From Lentibacillus sp. JNUCC-1 (GTDB lineage: Bacteria; Bacillota; Bacilli; Bacillales; Amphibacillaceae), in the NCBI RefSeq assembly GCF_009741735.1, contig NZ_WHOH01000003.1, positions 1,116,001-1,180,000 of the forward strand: a DNA stretch of 64,000 nucleotides, in the 5' to 3' direction. Below are positions 17,187 through 25,862 of this stretch, piece after piece; within the stretch, counting starts at the first letter, position 1, and every line of letters begins with the position of its first letter. The notes beneath the pieces were generated by a model. The model worked only from the letters and a program-made list of their open reading frames with translations, made no database searches and was not told the origin of the DNA. Both the position numbers and the translations under genes were made by a program.

Positions 17187-17762
17187 ATGAGTGAGGATAA
17201 GCAGGAGCTTCGGAAATCGGCGATCGGACTGTTAAAAGGAATGCCAGATGATGAGAAAGATCAAATTTCAGAACAGCTCTATCAGCAGGTTTATGCATCA
17301 GATGCGTGGCAGGCGGCCAAGGTTGTTGGGCTGACTGTATCACAGGGAATGGAATGGGACACCTGGCCGCTCATCCATCAAGCCTGGAACAGCGGTAAAA
17401 TTGTGTGTGTACCCAAATGCGACCCTAAAACCAAAAGAATGACTTTCTACCAATTGGACCATTTTGATCAGCTTGAGCGTGTATATTTTAATTTACTTGA
17501 ACCGAAACCAACAGAAACAATGTCTGTTTCAAAAGAGGATATGAATGCGTTGGTTGTCCCAGGTTTGCTTTTTGATAAAAGAGGCTATCGCATTGGGTTT
17601 GGCGGTGGATTTTATGACCGGTTTTTGCAGGACTTTAACCAGCCCACGTTATCCATTTTAAGCTCAAAACAACTTGTGGATCATTTACCGGCAGAATCGT
17701 TTGATATTCCGGTCAGACAATTGCTGACAGAGAATGGATCTATTGTGACGGGAGTGAGATAA
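17187..17762 (+). CDS. yqgN: 5-formyltetrahydrofolate cyclo-ligase
   Basis: About 191 residues. It converts 5-formyl-THF to 5,10-methenyl-THF with ATP, clearing an inhibitory folate. The family signature is the Gly-rich ATP/Mg site RIGFGGGFYDRFL near the C-terminus, preceded by VVPGLLFDKRGY. The start is set at ATG 17187 (6 bases after ggtgggg); ATG 17184 is equally in frame. The stop codon directly abuts the start of the MoeB/ThiF-like gene, so the two are translationally coupled, which suggests a shared transcript rather than a shared pathway. Confidence 0.93.
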   Translation: MSEDKQELRKSAIGLLKGMPDDEKDQISEQLYQQVYASDAWQAAKVVGLTVSQGMEWDTWPLIHQAWNSGKIVCVPKCDPKTKRMTFYQLDHFDQLERVYFNLLEPKPTETMSVSKEDMNALVVPGLLFDKRGYRIGFGGGFYDRFLQDFNQPTLSILSSKQLVDHLPAESFDIPVRQLLTENGSIVTGVR

Positions 17763-18776
17763 ATGAATAAAGCTCGGTATTCCCGGCAAATGCTGTTTCC
17801 GCCTATTGGAGATAAAGGACAGCAACAGCTTGCAAATAGCCGTGTTCTCATCGTGGGAGCCGGAGCGCTAGGAACTGTGGCAGCCAATCACATGGTAAGG
17901 GCGGGTATTGGATGGGTTCGTATCGTTGATCGGGATTTTGTGGAATTGAGCAATTTGCAGCGACAGATGCTCTATGACGAAGAAGATGTCAAACAAACCT
18001 TGCCCAAAGCGATCGCTGCCAAAAACAAACTCGAACAAATGAACAGTACTGTTAAAATAGAGGCCTTCGTAAATCATGTGTCCTCAGAAAATATCATGAC
18101 TTTGATCAAAGATATGGATGTGGTCATTGATGGAACTGATAACTTTGCCACACGACACTTATTGAATGATGCCTGTTTCAAAGTGGGCATACCATTTTCC
18201 TATGGTGGCGTTGTCAGTTCAAGAGGCATGACAGCATTCTTTCGGCCGGGAGTGACATGTTGTCTGAGGTGTAGGATCAAAGAAGGAGCCCAGACAGGCG
18301 AAACATGTGATACTGCAGGTGTGATTTCACCTGTTGTTGATATGGTGGCTTCCCAGCAGTCCACCGATGTACTCAAGTATCTTACAGGCCATGATGAGCA
18401 GATTGATCAAACGCTAAGAACGTTTGATCTTTGGTATAACCAACACTTTGCTTTTAAATTTTCCAAACCTGATGATCATTGTCCGACATGTCAACAAAAG
18501 CAATATCCCGCATTGAATAGTGATCAACTTACGAAAGAAACGGCTTTGTGTGGCAGAGATACTGTACAGATTCATCACCACCGAAAAATGGATCTGGCTG
18601 ATTGGGAAAGCCGGTTAAAAGATGTTGCAGATGTGCAGCGTACCCCATTTTTATTGAAAGCGCATTTTGCAACAGGCTTGTCTTTTGCCATTTTTCCAGA
18701 TGGCAGAGTTCTTGTTCAGGGCACAGAGGACGTAGGCAGAGCGCGTTCAATGTATGACCGTTATATCGGATCTTAA
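17763..18776 (+). CDS. MoeB/ThiF/HesA-family adenylyltransferase
   Basis: A 337-residue E1-like enzyme that adenylates the C-terminal glycine of a small sulfur carrier (MoaD or ThiS). The N-terminal RYSRQMLFPPIG motif is typical. The nucleotide-binding loop is VLIVGAGALGTVAANHMVRAG, and the catalytic core has VDRDFVELSNLQRQ. Zinc is probably bound by two CxxC pairs, CLRC and CPTC. The last 80 residues form the extension common to Bacillus MoeB/ThiF proteins and do not look like a rhodanese domain. Whether it serves molybdopterin or thiamine synthesis cannot be told, because no moa or thi genes are nearby. Confidence 0.88.
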   Translation: MNKARYSRQMLFPPIGDKGQQQLANSRVLIVGAGALGTVAANHMVRAGIGWVRIVDRDFVELSNLQRQMLYDEEDVKQTLPKAIAAKNKLEQMNSTVKIEAFVNHVSSENIMTLIKDMDVVIDGTDNFATRHLLNDACFKVGIPFSYGGVVSSRGMTAFFRPGVTCCLRCRIKEGAQTGETCDTAGVISPVVDMVASQQSTDVLKYLTGHDEQIDQTLRTFDLWYNQHFAFKFSKPDDHCPTCQQKQYPALNSDQLTKETALCGRDTVQIHHHRKMDLADWESRLKDVADVQRTPFLLKAHFATGLSFAIFPDGRVLVQGTEDVGRARSMYDRYIGS

Positions 18777-18837
18777 ATGCATAAAACATTTTTTCATTAA
18801 CATACTAGGGACAGGACGTTTTTGAAAGGATGGTTGT

Positions 18838-19014
18838 ATGCGAATCATTGCGATGGCAGCCAGTGTTCTTATTCTGGCTGGCGTTATTTATAAGTGGCGT
18901 TACCGCATTATGAATATGCTGTTAGCTGTTGGTGTGTTGAGACATCTGGCTATTTCGTTTACGATGAAAATGCCTCAGATCCGCAATAAAATGCTGCCTG
19001 CTTTATTTAAATAA
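18838..19014 (+). CDS. yqgO: Small membrane protein YqgO-like
   Basis: A 58-residue protein with a hydrophobic N-terminal half (MRIIAMAASVLILAGVIY) followed by KWRYRIMN and a second moderately hydrophobic stretch, ending in a basic tail. Position (between the 5-formyl-THF cyclo-ligase region and the rhomboid gene), length and the KWRY motif fit Bacillus YqgO, which has no known function. The RBS is aaagga, 8 bases upstream of the ATG. A terminator begins 11 bases after the stop. Confidence 0.65.
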   Translation: MRIIAMAASVLILAGVIYKWRYRIMNMLLAVGVLRHLAISFTMKMPQIRNKMLPALFK

Positions 19015-19024
19015 TGCATAGAGT

Positions 19025-19056
19025 AAAAAGAAGCTGGAGGAACAGCTTCTTTTTTT
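19025..19056 (+). terminator. yqgO terminator
   Basis: A 12-bp perfect stem (19025-19036 with 19043-19054) with a 7-base loop, followed by T residues. Confidence 0.92.
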
Positions 19057-19129
19057 ATACCTTGAATGAATAGAATATCAGGTAAAGACAATTCGTTTTT
19101 GGTATGATGAGAGGGAAGGGGGAAATTTG

Positions 19130-20701
19130 ATGTATGACGATGAACAAAATGAGCAATATACGCTTTACAAAATAGCATACGAACTGGCAGCTCATCACCA
19201 GTTTGAGCCATTGTATATCAATGATGGCAAGGAAATCTGGCTTGAAATGTATCAACAGAAAACATCGTATGTGGTGCGGTTGCAGCATGGCGGTTTTGAT
19301 TGGAAAAATCATTTGAAACAGGATATTGCCAATATATTTCAAAAAGTTAAGGCGATGAAAGGTTTGTTGAGAGGAAAGTCTGTCGAAATCTATAATGTTT
19401 ATGTTTCGGCACATGAACCGTTAGATGATTGGGAGTTCCTGAAAAAACCAATGCAGCTGAAAGAAAAAACATCTGTCAAAATGCACGTTTATTATATCTC
19501 TGATATGAATGATTCTTCAGAACTACGCAGGTTTCAAGCTGACACAGGCGCTGATGATCTCGTTGTAACCAGCGAATCTCCTGTTGAAGAAAAGTCAGAA
19601 GAACAGCTGCAGGATCTGAAAACACGGCTTACCAAGATGCTTAGGGATAAAGAGGCGGAAGTGCAAAATGTATTTTCTCGTGGAAAACCATTTTGGACTT
19701 ACATACTTCTTGCCGTTAATGTTATTTTGTTTGGGTTGCTTACAATGTTTGGTGGATCTGAAAACCTCGAAACATTGGTTAAATTCGGTGCAAAGTATAA
19801 TGTGGGCATAATAGAAGATGGAGAATGGTGGCGGATCATTACTTCCATGTTTTTACATATCGGTGTGTTTCATTTGCTAATGAACATGCTCGCCGTTTAT
19901 TTTCTCGGGACAGCTGTTGAGCGGATTTTTGGCTCATGGCGGTTTATTGTTATTTACTTTTTATCCGGAATCGGCGGAGGTTTGGCAAGCTTTGCATTTA
20001 CAGCCAATATATCCGCGGGAGCCTCAGGAGCATTGTTTGGGTTATTCGGTGCACTATTATATTTCGGCACAGTGTATAAAAAGATCTTCCTCCAGACAAT
20101 GGGCCAAAATATCATGCTTGTACTGATCATCAACCTCATATTTGGTTTTAGTGTGTCACAGATCGATATGGGTGCACACTTAGGCGGACTTGTGACGGGC
20201 TTTCTGGCTTCTGCAGTTGTGGCCATACCACATAAGAGACGCGTCGGTATACAGCTTGCTGCTGGGGTGGGTTATATTGTAATCGCAGTGGCCTTGATTA
20301 TATATGGATTTCAGGCCAATCAGAATGATCCATCTTATCAGCTGTTAAAAATGGATGAATTGAGACAATCTGATCAATATGAAGCAATGATAGAAAGTGC
20401 AACAACAGGTCTGGAACATAAGCCTGACCAAGATGAGGAAGCCTTGCTTAGATTTCAGCGTTCTTATGCCTATTTATTATTAAACCAGCCTGATAAAGCC
20501 ATCCCGGATCTGGAGAAAACAATTAAGCTGGATGATTCGTTTACAGAAGCCTTTAATAATCTTGCTTCTGCTTATTACCAGACAGGGTCTCAGGAACAAG
20601 CCGAAGAGATGATCAAACGCGCTTATGAACTTAATCCTGATGACCAGGATATCCAGTCGCTTTATCGAGAAATAACAGGAGAAGCACCTGGAACATCATA
20701 A
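19130..20701 (+). CDS. yqgP: Rhomboid intramembrane serine protease with TPR repeats (YqgP)
   Basis: A 523-residue protein with three parts. An N-terminal cytosolic domain (about residues 1-185) is followed by six or more membrane helices (186-390) that form the rhomboid protease. The C-terminal region (400-520) contains tetratricopeptide repeats such as EALLRFQRSYAYLLLNQPDKA and TEAFNNLASAYYQTGSQEQAEE. The catalytic serine is in GASGALFGLFGA and the catalytic histidine in DMGAHLGGLVTG. Known YqgP helps degrade the magnesium transporter MgtE under manganese stress with FtsH; extending that role here is inference. Start: ATG 19130 behind gggaagggg. Confidence 0.95.
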   Translation: MYDDEQNEQYTLYKIAYELAAHHQFEPLYINDGKEIWLEMYQQKTSYVVRLQHGGFDWKNHLKQDIANIFQKVKAMKGLLRGKSVEIYNVYVSAHEPLDDWEFLKKPMQLKEKTSVKMHVYYISDMNDSSELRRFQADTGADDLVVTSESPVEEKSEEQLQDLKTRLTKMLRDKEAEVQNVFSRGKPFWTYILLAVNVILFGLLTMFGGSENLETLVKFGAKYNVGIIEDGEWWRIITSMFLHIGVFHLLMNMLAVYFLGTAVERIFGSWRFIVIYFLSGIGGGLASFAFTANISAGASGALFGLFGALLYFGTVYKKIFLQTMGQNIMLVLIINLIFGFSVSQIDMGAHLGGLVTGFLASAVVAIPHKRRVGIQLAAGVGYIVIAVALIIYGFQANQNDPSYQLLKMDELRQSDQYEAMIESATTGLEHKPDQDEEALLRFQRSYAYLLLNQPDKAIPDLEKTIKLDDSFTEAFNNLASAYYQTGSQEQAEEMIKRAYELNPDDQDIQSLYREITGEAPGTS

Positions 20702-20705
20702 TGAT

Positions 20706-20735
20706 GTATAAAGTCTAGCTGAGTCACCCACACTA
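20706..20735 (+). promoter_or_regulatory. Sigma-G-type (forespore) promoter of the SpoVAF-like gene
   Basis: GTATA (20706-20710), exactly 18 bases, then CACACTA (20729-20735). It matches the sigma-G/F pattern GHATR-N18-CATxHTA with one mismatch, and lies 36 bases before the start codon. Confidence 0.55.
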
Positions 20736-20770
20736 AGCCATGACATTATGAAAGTGCAGGGTGACAATAT

Positions 20771-22228
20771 ATGGCAGAATTTAAGCAGTTACTACATGAC
20801 TCCCATGAAAAAAATGTTCATTATATGCGCGAACGACTTGGCGTTGATAAAAGTTTTGATATGATTCATATCGATTTGGAATATGCGGGGCGGAAAATGG
20901 CGCTGTTCTTGATAGATGGTTTTGCCAAAGATGATATTTTACATTTTCTGATGAAGCTTCTGGCGGATATTAATGAAGAAAAATTAGCTTCAGAGCCTTT
21001 GGAGAAACTGGTTAAAACATATATTCCATATGTGGAAGTCGATCATGTAAAATACCTCGACGAAGCGGCAGAGACAGTTCTGGGCGGGCCGACCGCCTTG
21101 CTTGTCGAGGGCATTGATGAGGTCATCATGATCGACGCCCGAACATATCCGGTCAGGTCTCCTGAAGAACCGGATTTAGAAAAGGTTGTCAGAGGATCCC
21201 GGGACGGCTTTGTGGAGACGATTGTATTTAATACAGCATTGACCCGGCGGAGGGTAAGAGACAGGTCACTTCGTATGGAATATATGCAAATCGGCCGACG
21301 CTCCAAAACAGATGTCTGCCTATGTTACCTGGAAGACATTGCTGATGATGAGCGGATTACACATCTGAAACAAACCCTCGAGAAGATTGACACAGACGGT
21401 CTTCCTATGGCAGAAAAAACTGTGGAGGAATTTCTCAGTGGGCGTCACTGGAATCCTTATCCAACAGTGAGGTACACTGAGCGGCCTGATACAGCTGCAG
21501 CTCACCTCTATGAAGGGCATGTCTTACTGATCATTGATGGGTCACCGAGTGTGATGATCACGCCTGCAACCTACTGGCATCATTTACAGCATGCGGAAGA
21601 ATACCGGCAAAAGCCACTGGTAGGCGCTTATTTGCGTATCGTCCGATTTATTGCTGTGGTGGCTTCGATCTTTATCTTGCCTTTATACTATTTATTTTCT
21701 GTGGAGCAGGATCTACTCCCCGCCACTTTGTCTTTTATTGGACCATCAGAATCAGGCCAGATTCCATTGCTCGGCCAATTTTTAATTGCTGAGGTGGGAA
21801 TTGATATGCTCAGAATGGCAGCGATACACACCCCTTCTGCACTGGCAACGGCACTAGGCCTTGTTGCTACAATCTTAATTGGTCAAGTGGCGGTTGAGGT
21901 TGGGTTGTTTTCAAATGAAGTTGTTCTTTATCTGGCTGTAGCAACAATAGGCACATATACAACCCCGAGCTATGAGTTAAGTCTTGCTAACCGGCTGGTG
22001 AGGATTTATTTACTCCTGAGCACAGCGATTTTTGGTGTGCTGGGATATGTCGTTGGTGTGACATTATGGATTCTATATTTAAGTCGGATGTCCTCCTTTA
22101 AGACAGCTTATTTCTGGCCCTTTATTCCATTTTCGTATAAAGCCTTTCGTGATATCCTTATACGATCCCCGATTCCACTTAAAAATCGACGTCCCGCTTT
22201 TTTGAATCCTGAAGATCCAGACCGTTAA
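20771..22228 (+). CDS. spoVAF: GerA-family spore germination protein, SpoVAF-like
   Basis: A 485-residue GerA-family (A-subunit) protein. The N-terminal hydrophilic half includes the signature stretches EGIDEVIMIDARTYPVRSPEEPD and VRGSRDGFVETIVFNTALTRRR. The C-terminal half has about five membrane segments, including FLIAEVGIDMLRMAAIHTPSALATA. This resembles SpoVAF, which associates with germinant receptors in the spore inner membrane. It is a lone gene here, not part of a spoVA operon and without GerB/GerC partners. A sigma-G-like promoter supports forespore expression. The ATG follows a weak agggtga RBS. Confidence 0.85.
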   Translation: MAEFKQLLHDSHEKNVHYMRERLGVDKSFDMIHIDLEYAGRKMALFLIDGFAKDDILHFLMKLLADINEEKLASEPLEKLVKTYIPYVEVDHVKYLDEAAETVLGGPTALLVEGIDEVIMIDARTYPVRSPEEPDLEKVVRGSRDGFVETIVFNTALTRRRVRDRSLRMEYMQIGRRSKTDVCLCYLEDIADDERITHLKQTLEKIDTDGLPMAEKTVEEFLSGRHWNPYPTVRYTERPDTAAAHLYEGHVLLIIDGSPSVMITPATYWHHLQHAEEYRQKPLVGAYLRIVRFIAVVASIFILPLYYLFSVEQDLLPATLSFIGPSESGQIPLLGQFLIAEVGIDMLRMAAIHTPSALATALGLVATILIGQVAVEVGLFSNEVVLYLAVATIGTYTTPSYELSLANRLVRIYLLLSTAIFGVLGYVVGVTLWILYLSRMSSFKTAYFWPFIPFSYKAFRDILIRSPIPLKNRRPAFLNPEDPDR

Positions 22229-22245
22229 ATCGGTCTGGATTTTTC
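22215..22245 (+). terminator. Terminator overlapping the spoVAF-like stop codon
   Basis: A 10-bp perfect stem atccagaccg (22215-22224) with cggtctggat (22231-22240). The stop codon (22226-22228) lies in the loop, and a T-tract follows. Confidence 0.9.
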
Positions 22246-22287
22246 CAGTTAGGGCCGGTATTTGCTATAATGACAACAGGTGATGAT

Positions 22288-22518
22288 ATGAAAACAATGT
22301 ATGATGTTCAGCAGTTATTAAAACGATTTGGTACTTTTATTTATACAGGAAACAGGCTGGCTGATCTGGACTTGATGGAATCAGAACTGAAAGAAATAAA
22401 GAACATGAATATGCTGCAGGCAAATGATTACACACAGGCTTTACTTTTGGTGCGAAAAGAAAAAAGAAGATTAAAGCAAATGGAGGAGAGAAACAATGAC
22501 ATTTCTAACGGGGATTGA
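22288..22518 (+). CDS. yqgQ: YqgQ family protein
   Basis: A 76-residue helical soluble protein of the DUF910/YqgQ family, unknown function. Motifs typical of the family are YDVQQLLKRFGTFIYTGNRLADLDLME and a basic C-terminus (VRKEKRRLKQMEER). ATG 22288 is chosen because aggtgatg lies just upstream and the protein then begins MKTMYDVQQ as in homologues. Its last 23 bases overlap glcK, so the pair is translationally coupled; the same gene order (yqgP-yqgQ-glcK) is seen in B. subtilis. Confidence 0.85.
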   Translation: MKTMYDVQQLLKRFGTFIYTGNRLADLDLMESELKEIKNMNMLQANDYTQALLLVRKEKRRLKQMEERNNDISNGD

Positions 22519-23481
22519 TATTGGCGGAACATCAGTTAAGATTGGGTTTATTTCAGAAGAGGGAAACATTATACATAAATGGAATATCCCAACAAACAAA
22601 CATAAAGGGGTTGAAACCATTATTCCCAATGTATGGGACTCGATTCAAGACAATATGCTGAAACAAGGATTAAATAAGAGTGATATGACAGGAATGGGTG
22701 TGGGTGCTCCTGGATTCATAGACGTTGATAGCGGTATGATATACGAAGCTGTTAATATTGGATGGAAAAACTATCATCTTACACAGGAACTGTCTGAACT
22801 GAGCGGCCTACCTGTTTATCTTGCCAATGACGCAAACATTGCGGCTTTAGGTGAGAACTGGAAGGGAGCCGGGAATAATGCGCGCGATGTCATTGCCATT
22901 ACACTTGGAACAGGCGTCGGGGCGGCATCATATCTAATGGGGTGATCGTAGATGGGGCTAACGGTACAGCCGGAGAAATTGGCCATATGACCATTGACCC
23001 GAATGGCTATCTCTGCAACTGCGGACGTAAAGGATGTCTGGAAACCATTGCCTCAGCTACAGGAATTACCCGGCAGGCTATGGCTTATAAGACGCAACAA
23101 CCCACATCTGCCCTCAATCACTTGTTTGAGGAAAAAGGATCACTTGAGGCAAAAGACGTATTTGAATTGGCGGCCCAAGGTGACGAGCCCTCACAGCACA
23201 TACTTGACTACACAATGAATACACTTGGTTTTGCACTTGCCAATGCAGCGATTTTAATCAATCCTGAAAAGATCTTGATTGGCGGTGGCGTATCAAAAGC
23301 AGGACAGGTATTGATTGACGGTATTAATCAATCATTCGCGAGCTACGCGCTGCCCCATGTACATGACGCATGTCAAATTAAACTTGCGCAACTCGGAAAT
23401 GACGCCGGTATCATCGGAGCAGCCTTTCTTGTCCGACAAAAACGATATCATGTGACGTTTAACAAATCCGAAAATGTTTAA
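22496..23481 (+). CDS. glcK: ROK-family glucokinase, frameshifted
   Basis: Phosphorylates glucose to glucose-6-phosphate with ATP. The phosphate loop DIGGTSVKIGF is at residues 7-17, and the catalytic sugar motif is LANDANIAALGE. The second half holds the ROK zinc motif CNCGRKGCLE and the helix after GEIGHM. The reading frame breaks at the G-run 22919-22922: one extra G gives the canonical GTGVGGGIISNG and joins the halves into about 328 residues. Given the intact remainder and a conserved operon, this is most likely a missing base in the read. Confidence 0.9.
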
Positions 23482-23654
23482 GAACAAAAGCGGAAACGCC
23501 TTGGTCACCCCCGAAAATCAAAAGCAAGAAGGCGTAGTGGTGGTCTGTGCAACGTAGTGTTATTGCAAATGACTCGAGGGGGAGGGGTTGGAGCTGGATT
23601 CGGCCTTTGGCAAAGTTTATTAACAGCTCGGATACTTTATAATTTCCTAAGCAA
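23482..23654. repeat. Structured intergenic repeat, copy A (3' UTR element)
   Basis: This 173-bp stretch is roughly 80% identical by eye to 37304-37479. It starts directly after the glcK stop codon and ends directly before the terminator. Shared blocks include gaacaaaagcg, cccccgaaaatca, gactcgaggggg, ggagctgga and tttataatttcctaagcaa. The distal part keeps a gagctg / cagctc stem. No protein is encoded. Confidence 0.8.
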
Positions 23655-23655
23655 T

Positions 23656-23690
23656 AAAAAAAGCCGGTCCATGAGACCGGCTTCTCTTTT
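23656..23690. terminator. Bidirectional terminator between glcK and yqgW
   Basis: A 9-bp stem aagccggtc (23661-23669) with gaccggctt (23674-23682), A-run to the left and ttctctttt to the right, between convergent genes. Confidence 0.9.
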
Positions 23691-23695
23691 AATAG

Positions 23696-23884
23696 TTAGT
23701 TGCTGCAGAAAGGAGCATTGGTTACTTGACAAATAATCGTAGCAATTGAAAAGAATCCGAAGGCCAAAACTGTCAGCCCGGAAAAACCCAATGCGAGGTA
23801 GTTTTTTAATTTCATCTGGCGTATGACTGAAATGGCGGCAACGATTGCAACAATAAGAAATAAAATACCCAACACTAATCTCAT
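23696..23884 (-). CDS. yqgW: DUF2759 small membrane protein YqgW
   Basis: A 62-residue protein with two hydrophobic segments (LVLGILFLIVAIVAAISVI and LALGFSGLTVLAFGFFSIATIICQV) separated by the basic turn RQMKLKN. This matches the DUF2759/YqgW family, of unknown function. The RBS aggagg lies 8 bases before the ATG. It precedes the divergent yqgX, as in Bacillus. Confidence 0.8.
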   Translation of the reverse strand: MRLVLGILFLIVAIVAAISVIRQMKLKNYLALGFSGLTVLAFGFFSIATIICQVTNAPFCSN

Positions 23885-24047
23885 GCTTGTGTTCCTCCTT
23901 CTTAAATCAACCTATGTAATGTTAGAATGACGATAATACTGTATAATAGGATGTGTGAGAAATACCTACTTATACATTTTATAGTAAAACAATTGTTTTG
24001 TCGAGCGAGGACAAACGTTTTAACTATTCTCAGAGTGAGGGATCAAA

Positions 24048-24671
24048 TTGATATTGAAAAAAATGAGTCTTGGTCCACTTGGAACCAATTGTTATATCTT
24101 GATACAAGACCAAGAAACCTTAATTGTAGACCCTGGTGGTGATGCTGATCAGGTCATTGCTTATCTGGATAAGGAAAATTTGAAGCCATTGGCAATCCTC
24201 TTAACACATGCCCATTTTGACCATATTGGCGGGGTAGATGATCTGCGACAACATTATCAAATTGATGTTTATGGACATGAAGCTGAAAACGAATGGCTTA
24301 GTTCAGCAAGGTTGAATGGGTCTTATATGTTTACAGGTGAAACCATTGAAACGACACCACCGGAAAAATTGCTTGATCCGGGACACATAACGCTGGGAGG
24401 ATTTGATTTCGATGTTCTTCATACACCCGGGCATTCACCAGGAAGTGTATCTTTTGTTTTCCATGACAGAGCTTTAATAATCGGTGGAGATGTTCTGTTT
24501 AACGGTGGTATCGGAAGAACTGATCTGCCGGGAGGAGACTTTCAGACACTGGAGAGCAGCATTAAAGAGAGGTTCTATACGCTTCCGGATCATTTTGAAG
24601 TTTATCCTGGACATGGACCTAAAACAACAATTGATGCTGAAAAACGAGGCAACCCCTTCGTAATGGGGTAA
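24048..24671 (+). CDS. yqgX: Metallo-beta-lactamase fold hydrolase YqgX (glyoxalase II-like)
   Basis: A 207-residue metal-dependent hydrolase. The HxHxDH motif is THAHFDHIGG. Further ligands are HTPGHSPGS and the Asp of IIGGDVLF, and the final His is in VYPGHGP. The GRTDLPGGDFQTLESSI segment is characteristic of the glyoxalase II-like YqgX group. The substrate is unproven. The start is probably TTG 24048, behind agtgaggg, because the resulting N-terminus places the conserved Met and GP motif at the same spacing as in B. subtilis YqgX. Confidence 0.88.
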   Translation: MILKKMSLGPLGTNCYILIQDQETLIVDPGGDADQVIAYLDKENLKPLAILLTHAHFDHIGGVDDLRQHYQIDVYGHEAENEWLSSARLNGSYMFTGETIETTPPEKLLDPGHITLGGFDFDVLHTPGHSPGSVSFVFHDRALIIGGDVLFNGGIGRTDLPGGDFQTLESSIKERFYTLPDHFEVYPGHGPKTTIDAEKRGNPFVMG

Positions 24672-24690
24672 GAAAGGTTCCTTAACATAC

Positions 24691-24726
24691 AAAAAAACCC
24701 TGCGCAATAACCGGCAGGGTTTTTTG
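24691..24726. terminator. Bidirectional terminator between yqgX and yqgY
   Basis: A 7-bp core stem accctgc (24697-24703) with gcagggt (24714-24720), flanked by seven A on the left and six T on the right. Confidence 0.9.
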
Positions 24727-24727
24727 T

Positions 24728-24970
24728 TTAACCGCCGAACCCTGGTACAAGTATAAATTCGGAGTACCATGTAAAAGCGGCAAAGAAAATTGTACAGTAG
24801 GCTCCAAATAAATACATATACATGCGTTCGGATAATTTCAGATAACTGACTGCAAGGAAAAATACCGTTTGGACCAAAAATATAAGTGCCACATTAGCCA
24901 TATCCCCTATGTAGAACATGACAGTAAATATACCGGTCCAAAAGGCGAGGACTCGAAACATTCGCTCCAT
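24728..24970 (-). CDS. yqgY: DUF2626 membrane protein YqgY
   Basis: An 80-residue protein with three hydrophobic segments (VLAFWTGIFTVMFYIGDM, VALIFLVQTVFFLAVSYL and MYLFGAYCTIFFAAFTW) and a conserved C-terminal FILVPGFGG. It matches the DUF2626/YqgY family, function unknown. The RBS aaggagggg is strong. It is convergent with yqgX and shares its terminator. Confidence 0.85.
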   Translation of the reverse strand: MERMFRVLAFWTGIFTVMFYIGDMANVALIFLVQTVFFLAVSYLKLSERMYMYLFGAYCTIFFAAFTWYSEFILVPGFGG

Positions 24971-25070
24971 TATTTCCCCTCCTTAAGATGACTTATCAAG
25001 AGTATTATAACCAACTCGGGCCTGTTTGTAAATAAATGTCTTACCAACGACCGACAATTTTAAGGAACCT

Positions 25071-25769
25071 TTACACATGCACAGCATATAAACAGTTTTT
25101 GCAACCATCAAGCATATTATCCAGCTCAACCAATTCGACTTCGCCAAACATGACTTCGAACATGCCATTGAGGAAGGCATGATGCATATTACAGATCATT
25201 TTTTTATTAGGTCCGCTTTTGCTTGCTACTTCTTTGAAAGGGCAGTTGCTCACAGTCATTGTAACGTGCTGTTTTTCATCATCGTAAGAAAAGACCGGAT
25301 ACATGCCGAATAAAGTCGCTGCTTCTTCAACGATTTTAAACTTCTCCTCGTTAACCATCTGGTGAATCGGCGTATCCTTTTGGTGCTGGGCCATTAATTC
25401 GGTTCCATACTTTCTGCCTGTATCATATAAAGCCTGTCTTCCGGGCTCACCAAGGTTTACAAACGTTTCGATGGCAATCGATGAGAGGAGCTTGTAATCC
25501 CGATAAGGAAAATTAAGTTCTACCACTTCGTCTGCCAAACGGTAAAGTCTTCCAGGCCGGCCACCTTTACCTGTTTTTTTAGTGTAGGATGCAACAAGCT
25601 TAACATCTTCCAGTTTTGAAAGATGGAGTCGGGCAACATTGGGGTGAATGTCAAAAATATCGGCAATTTGTGTGACGCTTACTGATTCGTGGTTTTTAAT
25701 GATAAACTGGTAAATGTTAAAACGAGTGGGATCGCTTAATGCACTAGTTACTTTCAATGTTTGATCCAT
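25071..25769 (-). CDS. Winged-HTH transcriptional regulator with conserved C-terminal cysteines
   Basis: A 232-residue regulator. The N-terminal ArsR/DeoR-type winged helix is visible (ALSDPTRFNIYQFIIKN ... VTQIADIFDIHPNVARLHLSKLEDVKLV), followed by the wing KTGKGGRPGRLYRL. The C-terminal half carries four cysteines (NCPF, MICNMHH and DGCKNC) that could hold a metal or an iron-sulfur cluster, as in SufR-type sensors; this is inference from spacing and fold. The start at 25769 is preferred because aagggg lies 9 bases upstream and the protein then begins MDQTLKVTSALSDPTR. It lies downstream of comG in the same direction. Its targets are unknown. Confidence 0.75.
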   Translation of the reverse strand: MDQTLKVTSALSDPTRFNIYQFIIKNHESVSVTQIADIFDIHPNVARLHLSKLEDVKLVASYTKKTGKGGRPGRLYRLADEVVELNFPYRDYKLLSSIAIETFVNLGEPGRQALYDTGRKYGTELMAQHQKDTPIHQMVNEEKFKIVEEAATLFGMYPVFSYDDEKQHVTMTVSNCPFKEVASKSGPNKKMICNMHHAFLNGMFEVMFGEVELVELDNMLDGCKNCLYAVHV

Positions 25770-25862
25770 GAATGTCATCCCCTTACTTAACTTTTCTATC
25801 ATAAGTATAGGTGAAACATTCGTATCAGACGGCAAGTTTTTGTTTTTGTTAAAGATTAGTCA

